A stretch of 64,000 nt of DNA. Origin: CAVVSD01 sp963837655. Lineage in GTDB: Bacteria > Actinomycetota > Thermoleophilia > Solirubrobacterales > Solirubrobacteraceae. The notes under the pieces are model-generated. The model saw only the letters and a list, made by a program, of their open reading frames with translations. It ran no database searches and was not told the DNA's origin. Each line of letters starts with the position of its first letter. Position 1 is the stretch's first letter. The position numbers were made by a program, and so were the translations under genes. Below are positions 57,462 to 64,000 of this stretch, piece after piece. The DNA is taken from contig CAWIOK010000021.1 in NCBI GenBank assembly GCA_963837655.1, forward strand, positions 612,063 through 676,062, given 5' to 3'.

Positions 57462-58895
57462 TCACTTCAGCAGCTCCTCCATGACCTGCTTGGCGATCGG
57501 CGCCGCGACCGTTCCGCCCTGGCCGCCCTGCGAGCGCTCCACCGTGACGGCGACCGCGATCTTCGGCGCCGTGGCCGGCGCGAAGCCGATGAACCACGGC
57601 TGGTTGATGTCCTGGTCGGGCACGATCTCCGCGGTGCCGGTCTTGCCGGCCACGTCGATGCCCTGCAGCGCCGCCGCCGTGCCGGTGCCCTCGCGCACGA
57701 CGTTGGTCATCATCTGCGTCAGCTCGGCCGCGGTCTTCTCGCTCATGACGCGGCGATCGCGCTTCGGCTCGATCGTGTCGGCGACGCGCCCGTCGGGATC
57801 GATGACCGACTGCGTCAGCGTCGGGCGCATCAGCTCGCCCTTGTTGGCGACCGCAGCGGCGACCATGGCCATCTGCAGCGGCGTGACGCGCAGCTTGTCC
57901 TGCCCGATCCCCATGCGGCCGACGTCCACGAAGCGCGAGGTCGGCGGGAGCAGGACCCCGTCGCGGTACTCGCCGCTGGGCAGCATCTGGTCGTCGGGGT
58001 AGTCCAGCGGCGGGTCGGCGTTGAAGCCGAAGCGCCGCATGTACTCGGCCATCCTCCCCTTGCCGAGCTGCTCGGCGACCTGCGCCCACACGGTGTTGAC
58101 CGAGAACGTCAGCGCCGTCGTGAGGTCGATGTCGCCGAAGGACTTGTTGCCGGAGTTCGCCAACGGGACACCGGAGATCACCTTCGGCGAGTCGCCGTTG
58201 ACGACCGACGACGGCTCGAAGCGCCCGCTGTCCAGCGCCGCCGTCGCGGTCACGACCTTGAACGTCGAGCCCGGCGGGTAGCCCGCCTGAGTCGCGCGGT
58301 TCAGCAGCGGAGCATCGGGGTTGGCGTCCAGCTGCTTGCGGCTGTCGCGATCGAGCAGCGCCTGCGGGTCGTAGCCGGGGACGCTGACCATCGCCCGGAC
58401 GCGTCCCGTCGCGGGCTCGATCGCGACGACCGAGCCCTTGCGCCCGGCGAGGCCCGCGATCGCCGCGCGCTGCGCGCCGAGGTCGATGCTCAGCCGCAGG
58501 TCGTCGCCGCGCTCGACCCCGCCCTTGAGCTGGCCGACGATGTCGTCCAGCGCGCCGACGTTGCCGCTGAGCTCGTCGTTGCGCGAGCGCTCGATCCCGG
58601 CCTGACCCAGATCGACGTCCGAGAAGCCGATGACCTGCGGCAGCAGGCTCGCGGCCTCGGTGTAGCGGCGCCTGTACGTCCCGGCGCCCGCCGGCTCGGA
58701 GCGCGCCAGCAGCGTGCCGTCCGCGGCGCGGATCGTGCCCCGCTTCACCTGCAGCTGCTCGATGAGCGCGCGGCGGTTCTTCGGGTTGTCGCGCAGCGTC
58801 TGCGCGTCGAACACCGACCAGCGGCTCGTGAAGGCGACCAGTGCCGCGAACAGGAGCAGCACGATGGTGAACAGGCGGGCGATCGGGGCGTTCAC
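57462..58895 (-). CDS. pbpA: Penicillin-binding protein (PbpA-type transpeptidase)
   Basis: 477 aa. N-terminal membrane anchor (ARLFTIVLLLFAALVAFTSRWSVF), then the transpeptidase domain: active Ser in GYPPGSTFKVVTA, SVNTVWAQ, and KTGTAE in DVAGKTGTAEI. Class B PBP that cross-links peptidoglycan with the SEDS partner encoded upstream. GTG start overlaps the rodA/ftsW stop (GTGA). Confidence 0.94.
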   Translation of the reverse strand: MNAPIARLFTIVLLLFAALVAFTSRWSVFDAQTLRDNPKNRRALIEQLQVKRGTIRAADGTLLARSEPAGAGTYRRRYTEAASLLPQVIGFSDVDLGQAGIERSRNDELSGNVGALDDIVGQLKGGVERGDDLRLSIDLGAQRAAIAGLAGRKGSVVAIEPATGRVRAMVSVPGYDPQALLDRDSRKQLDANPDAPLLNRATQAGYPPGSTFKVVTATAALDSGRFEPSSVVNGDSPKVISGVPLANSGNKSFGDIDLTTALTFSVNTVWAQVAEQLGKGRMAEYMRRFGFNADPPLDYPDDQMLPSGEYRDGVLLPPTSRFVDVGRMGIGQDKLRVTPLQMAMVAAAVANKGELMRPTLTQSVIDPDGRVADTIEPKRDRRVMSEKTAAELTQMMTNVVREGTGTAAALQGIDVAGKTGTAEIVPDQDINQPWFIGFAPATAPKIAVAVTVERSQGGQGGTVAAPIAKQVMEELLK

Positions 58896-60201
58896 CGCGG
58901 CTCCAGGACCTCGCGCCGGGCGCGGTCGGAGACGAGCAGCAGCAGCGCCAGCAGGATGAAGTTCGCGACGATCGACGACCCGCCGTAGGAGATGAACGGC
59001 AGCGTGACGCCCGTGAGCGGGATGAGCTTGGTCACCCCGCCCACGATCACGAACACCTGCAGCGCGAACACCGCCGTGAGACCTGTCGCCAGCAGCTTGG
59101 AGAACGAGTCGGTGGCCAGCGTCGCGATGCGGAACCCGCGCTCGACGATGAGCAGGTACACGAGCAGGACGCCGCACGCGCCGACGAGCCCGAGCTCGTT
59201 GACGATGACCGCGTAGATGAGATCCGTGTGCGCCGCGGGCAGCAGCTGACCGCCGCCCGGCAGCTGGATGATCGCCTCGCCGAACCCGCGGCCGAGCAAC
59301 CCGCCGTCGCCCTGGGCGAAGATCGACTGCGCGATCTGGTAGCTGCCCCCCTGGGCGTCGTACAGCCGGTCGGAGAACGGGTGCAGCCACGCGTCGACGC
59401 GGTCCTGCACGTGCCCGACGGTCCGCGCGAAGAACCACGTGCCCGCCGCGAACAGCGCGAAGCCGATGATCGCGTACGACGCGCGGTTGGTCGCGACGTA
59501 GACCAGCGCGAGGAACCCGCCGAAGAACATGAGCGACGAGCCCAGGTCGCGGATGAAGACGAGCAGCACCATCGCGGCGCCCCACACCACGAGCAGCGGC
59601 CCCAGGTGCTTGAGCGGCGGCAGCGGGATCCCGAGGATCTTGTGGCTGCCCTGCACGAGGACCTCGCGCGTGTCGCGCAGATACGACGCGAGGAAGATGA
59701 CGATCGCGATCTTCGACAGCTCGGCGGGCTGGAAGGAGATCGGACCGATGCCGATGCCCAGGTAGGCGCCGTTGACCTGCTGGCCGATCCCCGGTACGCG
59801 GGGCAGCAGGAGGAGGAGGATCCCGGCGGTCGCGATGACGTAGCGGTAGCGCTCGAGGACCCGCACGTCCTTGCGCAGCGCGATGATCGTGCCCGCGAAG
59901 ACGATGAGGCCCACCACGAACCACTGCGCCTGCTCGCGGGCGAAGTCCTCGTCGAGGCGGTAGAGCACCACGAGCCCGATGCACGCGAGCGTCGCGACGA
60001 GCGGGAAGAGGTACGGGTCGGCGTGCGGCAGCGTCATGCGCACGATGAGGTGCGCGACGAAGCACAGGCCGAGGAAGAACGCCCCGTACGTGAGCGACGT
60101 GTTGTCCAGGACGTCGTCCTGCTGCACGAACACCGCGGCGAAGCCGGCCGTGACCAGCAGAGCGGCGGGAACGAGGGCGAAGAGCTCGCGGTTGCGCTCG
60201 G

Positions 60202-60205
<4 letters not shown>
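58892..60205 (-). CDS. rodA: RodA/FtsW SEDS glycosyltransferase
   Basis: 437 aa, about ten membrane helices. Diagnostic blocks are FQPAELSKIAIVIFLASYLRD, GSSLMFFGGFLALVYVA and LTGVTLPFISYGGSSIVANFILLALLLLVS. Polymerises glycan strands with the adjacent PBP. The FtsW versus RodA choice is not certain. The ATG overlaps the PP2C stop (ATGA). Confidence 0.93.
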
Positions 60206-61446
<1,241 letters not shown>

Positions 61447-61462
61447 GGTCAGTGGGCCACAG

Positions 61463-61936
61463 TCAGTCCTCGTACGTGAACGTGCTGTCGCCGATCCGGA
61501 TGCGGTCGCCCGGGTGCAGCGGCCGCGGGCCGTCGAGCAGCTCCTCGTTGAGGTACGTGCCGTTGGTGGACCCGAGATCCTCGATGACGACGATCGCACC
61601 CTGACGCACCAGGCGTGCGTGGCGCGTCGACGCGAACGGGTCCTCGAGGTGGATCTCGACATCGCCGCGCCCGAGCGTGGCGCCCTCCTCGACGTCGTAC
61701 TCCATGCCGCGGTCGTGGCCGGGCACCGACTCGACGACGAGCCGTGCGCTCCCCGAGCCGGCGACGCCGCCGGGCTGGACGGGATGGATACCCGTCGCGT
61801 CCACCGGCGGGCGGGCAGGCCCGGCGCTCACGGGGCGGCGCAGATCCTTCAGCGCGCTGCGCGCGACCCAGAGCACGAAGAGGTACAGGACGGCGAGGAA
61901 CGCCAGCTTGAGGCCGACGGAGACGGGTTCGAGCAC
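61463..61936 (-). CDS. fhaB: FHA-domain membrane-anchored protein (FhaB/FipA-like)
   Basis: 157 aa. One membrane helix at the N terminus (VGLKLAFLAVLYLFVLWVARSAL), linker, and a C-terminal FHA domain (GATLGRGDVEIHLEDPFASTRHARLVRQGAIVVIEDLGSTNGTYLNEELL). Reads phospho-threonine on PknB partners. GTG start 4 nt after the fhaA stop. Confidence 0.9.
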   Translation of the reverse strand: MLEPVSVGLKLAFLAVLYLFVLWVARSALKDLRRPVSAGPARPPVDATGIHPVQPGGVAGSGSARLVVESVPGHDRGMEYDVEEGATLGRGDVEIHLEDPFASTRHARLVRQGAIVVIEDLGSTNGTYLNEELLDGPRPLHPGDRIRIGDSTFTYED

Positions 61937-61940
61937 GTGG

Positions 61941-62702
61941 TCACTCCAGCTCGAAGACGACCTCGGCCGTCCCCAGCTCGATCGCGTCCCCCGCGCGCAC
62001 CGGCTCGCCGCCGCCGCCGACGGCGCGCCCGTTGACCCGGACGCCGTTCGTGGAGCCAAGGTCGTGCACGGTCCACGTCCCGTCGGGCTCGACGCGGATC
62101 TCGGCGTGCCGGCGCGACACGTTGCGGTCGTCGAGGACCACGTCGCACTCCCGGCTGCGACCGATCGTGCCGCCACGCAGGCCGAGCTCGTGGTGCTCCG
62201 GCCCCGCCACGAGCACGGCGCGGGCCGGGTGCCGCGGCGACGTCTCCTCCACGGGCCCGCGGATCCGGTCGGCGGCAGAGTGGACCATCGTGTGGCCGAA
62301 CTCGGCGGGCGACGGCTCGGACCGACCCGCCTCGTGGCGCACCAGGCGCGCCTGGATCCCGAACTCGCCGAGTGCGAGGCGGTCGTCGGTCCTGAACGTG
62401 ATGACCGGGCGCGACACGAGGGCGTAGCGCTCGCGACGGGCGTGCTCGAGCAGGTACGCGCCCAGCTCGTCGGAGAGCTCGTGCTCGACGTTCTCGAAGT
62501 TCTCGCGATCACGGGGAGACAGCCACACGGCGTACTCGTTGGGGACGTAGGTGCGGGACACGGACACGGTCTTGTGCTCGTCCATCTCGCGAGCCAGCTT
62601 GCGCGCGACCTCCACGGGCCGCACCTCGGAGCGGAAGACCCGTCCGAACGTGCCCTCGACGAGGCCTGCGATGGTGCGTTCCAGGTTGCGCAGGACGCTC
62701 AT
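61941..62702 (-). CDS. fhaA: FhaA (DUF3662 plus FHA)
   Basis: 253 aa. The N-terminal DUF3662 domain is LRNLERTIAGLVEGTFGRVFRSEVRPVEVARKLAREMDEHKTVSVSRTYVPNEYAVWLSPRD, and the C-terminal FHA domain GGTIGRSRECDVVLDDRNVSRRHAEIRVEPDGTWTVHDLGSTNGVRVNG. This arrangement is typical of actinobacterial kinase clusters near pknB and rodA. Confidence 0.93.
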   Translation of the reverse strand: MSVLRNLERTIAGLVEGTFGRVFRSEVRPVEVARKLAREMDEHKTVSVSRTYVPNEYAVWLSPRDRENFENVEHELSDELGAYLLEHARRERYALVSRPVITFRTDDRLALGEFGIQARLVRHEAGRSEPSPAEFGHTMVHSAADRIRGPVEETSPRHPARAVLVAGPEHHELGLRGGTIGRSRECDVVLDDRNVSRRHAEIRVEPDGTWTVHDLGSTNGVRVNGRAVGGGGEPVRAGDAIELGTAEVVFELE

Positions 62703-62778
62703 GGCCCGGGGATCGTACGGTCGGGGACGAGCAGCGTTCGAGAGGCTGAGGGTACCCCAGGCCTCCCGACCGCCCCGA

Positions 62779-64000
62779 TCACGCCCATGGTCGCACGGCG
62801 CGAGCTATCACCGCGGCCGCTCCCGCGACGAGCGCCCCTGCGACCAGCCCGCGGGGATCCGGGACCCCCGCCGCCGTCGCGAGCGCGCCCGTCACCACGC
62901 CGAGGCAGATCGCCCACCCTGCGGCCGCGACCATGTCGATCGCCGCGGTCCGGCCGCGCACGACCAGCGGAAGGACGGCGGCAGCGACGGCCCAGACCGC
63001 GCACAGCGCGAGCGTGGGACCGGTCACCAGCGGGTCCAGCACGCGGGTCCAGACGTCGACCACGGAGTCCCGCCACGCCGCCGGGTCCGGGAAGCCCTCG
63101 CCGCTCGCCCCGCGGCCGAGGAGGAGCCGCTCGTCGAGGACGTGCTCCGCGAGCAGCAGCCACCAGGCGCCCAGCGCGCCCAGCGCTGCGCGGGTCCAGA
63201 TGCCGCGGACCTGTCCCGCCGCCGCCGGCCAGGCGCCGGCCAGCCCCACGAGGCCCAGGGCGGCGGCTCCGGCGGGCAGCGACCATGCCCATCCGCTGCG
63301 CCACAGCAGGAACGGCACGGGCAGCAGGCCTGCGACGAGGACGACCGCGAGGCCGGGCGCGCCCTCGGCGACCCAGGCGAACATCGCCGCGCCCGCCGCG
63401 AGCCAGGCCAGGCGCGGGCAGACGAAGAGCGCCACCGCGACCGCCCCCGCGATCGCCAGCGGCGTCCGGCCGGTGGACAGCAGCTCGCCGCCCGCCAGCC
63501 CGTCGAGGCGGTTCAGGACGAGCAGCGTCAGGGCCCCGCCGGTGGCGGCGCCGACCGCGCGCCCCGGGAGCGTGATGCCTCGCCGCGGCAGGGGCTCCTC
63601 CTGCACCTCCGCCGGCATCGGCGCGGCGAGGCGCGGGTCCAGCGGCTCCAGCCGGGTGCGCAGTCGCGGATCGATGTCCGGCCGCGGCCCCCCGCGATCG
63701 CGGGCGAGGCGGCGGGTCGCGTCGAGGACACGCGTCGCGCCCTCCAGCGGCCCGCCCCCGACGACCCCGGGCTCGTCGGCGACGTCGGGGAGCGCCGCGA
63801 GCAGGACGGCGCCCAGCTCGGTCGGGGCGATGCGGTCGGCCGGATGCGCGCGGACGGCCGCGTCCACCGCGTCGCAGACGTCGGCCGGCAGGTCGCGCCG
63901 CGCCCGGCGCAGCGGCGGGATGCGCTCACCGATGCGCGCGACGGTCTCCGCGGCGCCGGCGCCGCGGATCGGGTTGACCCCGCTGAGCGCCTCGTAGATC
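62779..64000 (-). CDS. Ser/Thr kinase C-lobe with multi-TM C terminus (partial, 5' end outside)
   Basis: The frame is open to the window edge. The first visible residues (IYEALSGVNPIRGAG, then IPPLRRARRDLPADVCDAVDAAVRAHPADR, ELGAVLLAAL) match the end of a protein-kinase domain; the catalytic part lies to the right. About eight hydrophobic segments follow. The kinase motifs are not in view, so the call rests on the C-lobe. It lies 76 bp from fhaA. Confidence 0.65.
   Translation of the reverse strand, partial: IYEALSGVNPIRGAGAAETVARIGERIPPLRRARRDLPADVCDAVDAAVRAHPADRIAPTELGAVLLAALPDVADEPGVVGGGPLEGATRVLDATRRLARDRGGPRPDIDPRLRTRLEPLDPRLAAPMPAEVQEEPLPRRGITLPGRAVGAATGGALTLLVLNRLDGLAGGELLSTGRTPLAIAGAVAVALFVCPRLAWLAAGAAMFAWVAEGAPGLAVVLVAGLLPVPFLLWRSGWAWSLPAGAAALGLVGLAGAWPAAAGQVRGIWTRAALGALGAWWLLLAEHVLDERLLLGRGASGEGFPDPAAWRDSVVDVWTRVLDPLVTGPTLALCAVWAVAAAVLPLVVRGRTAAIDMVAAAGWAICLGVVTGALATAAGVPDPRGLVAGALVAGAAAVIARAVRPWA

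Overview
The window is a very GC-rich stretch (by eye about 70 percent G+C) of a motile, monoderm-type bacterium. Its gene content and style (short flagellins, PASTA kinase/FHA/PP2C/RodA/PbpA cluster, frequent GTG and TTG starts, many 4-nt GTGA or ATGA stop/start overlaps) point to a deep actinobacterial lineage such as Thermoleophilia/Solirubrobacterales. That placement is inference. No genes for the P and L rings (flgI, flgH) are seen, which fits a Gram-positive type of flagellum.

Layout. Positions 1-48,200 are an almost complete flagellar and chemotaxis superlocus. Two near-identical flagellin genes (34-1831) are followed by a small inserted regulator/hydrolase pair (1979-3558). The export operon fliO-P-Q-R-flhB-flhA-flhF-like-119aa-GNAT-GT2 runs leftwards from 12736 to 3569. 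An EAL-HDOD gene (12864-14042) separates it from motA-motB-fliL-fliN. A long leftward operon runs from fliJ at 27381 through lytic transglycosylase, fliK, flgD, flgE, flbD, cheW, cheB, cheR, cheA, cheC, cheD, fliM and fliY to cheY. A second leftward block carries flaG-like, fliD, fliS and fliT-like, then flgB, flgC, fliE, fliF, fliG, fliH and fliI. A TPR glycosyltransferase (36236-38671) diverges from the flagellar sigma factor gene fliA (38863-39666). Rightwards follow flgF, flgG, a flgJ-like rod gene, flgN, flgK, flgL, fliW, csrA and a third flagellin, closed by a strong terminator. From 48,200 on the content changes: a DsbA-type remnant, a kinase with a discoidin-like end, an ATP-grasp/alpha-E/transglutaminase operon, an AlkZ-like protein, and a cell-wall/signalling cluster (ddl, pknB, pbpA, rodA/ftsW, PP2C, two FHA proteins, and a partial kinase running off the right end).

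How it works together. Reading the gaps between operons by eye gives one recurrent promoter, TCAA-N15/17-CCGANTA, in front of almost every flagellar transcription unit on both strands, including fliA itself. This is the expected form of a FliA/sigma-28 promoter, and it implies a flat regulon in which early basal-body and export operons share the promoter class of flagellins. A second repeated signal is a set of 5'-UTR hairpins that show an ANGGA loop, the known CsrA recognition element. They precede flagellin 1, flagellin 2, flaG-fliD, flgB and flgE. With fliW and csrA in the same locus, this predicts a multi-target FliW-CsrA post-transcriptional regulon. I regard it as the most interesting system in the window.

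Oddities: a FlhF that has lost its P-loop and other GTPase motifs; a CheB without a receiver domain; fliL apparently broken by one base; pknB and ddl joined into one frame by what looks like one extra base; a decayed hydrolase beside twin palindromic operators; and no recognisable flgM.
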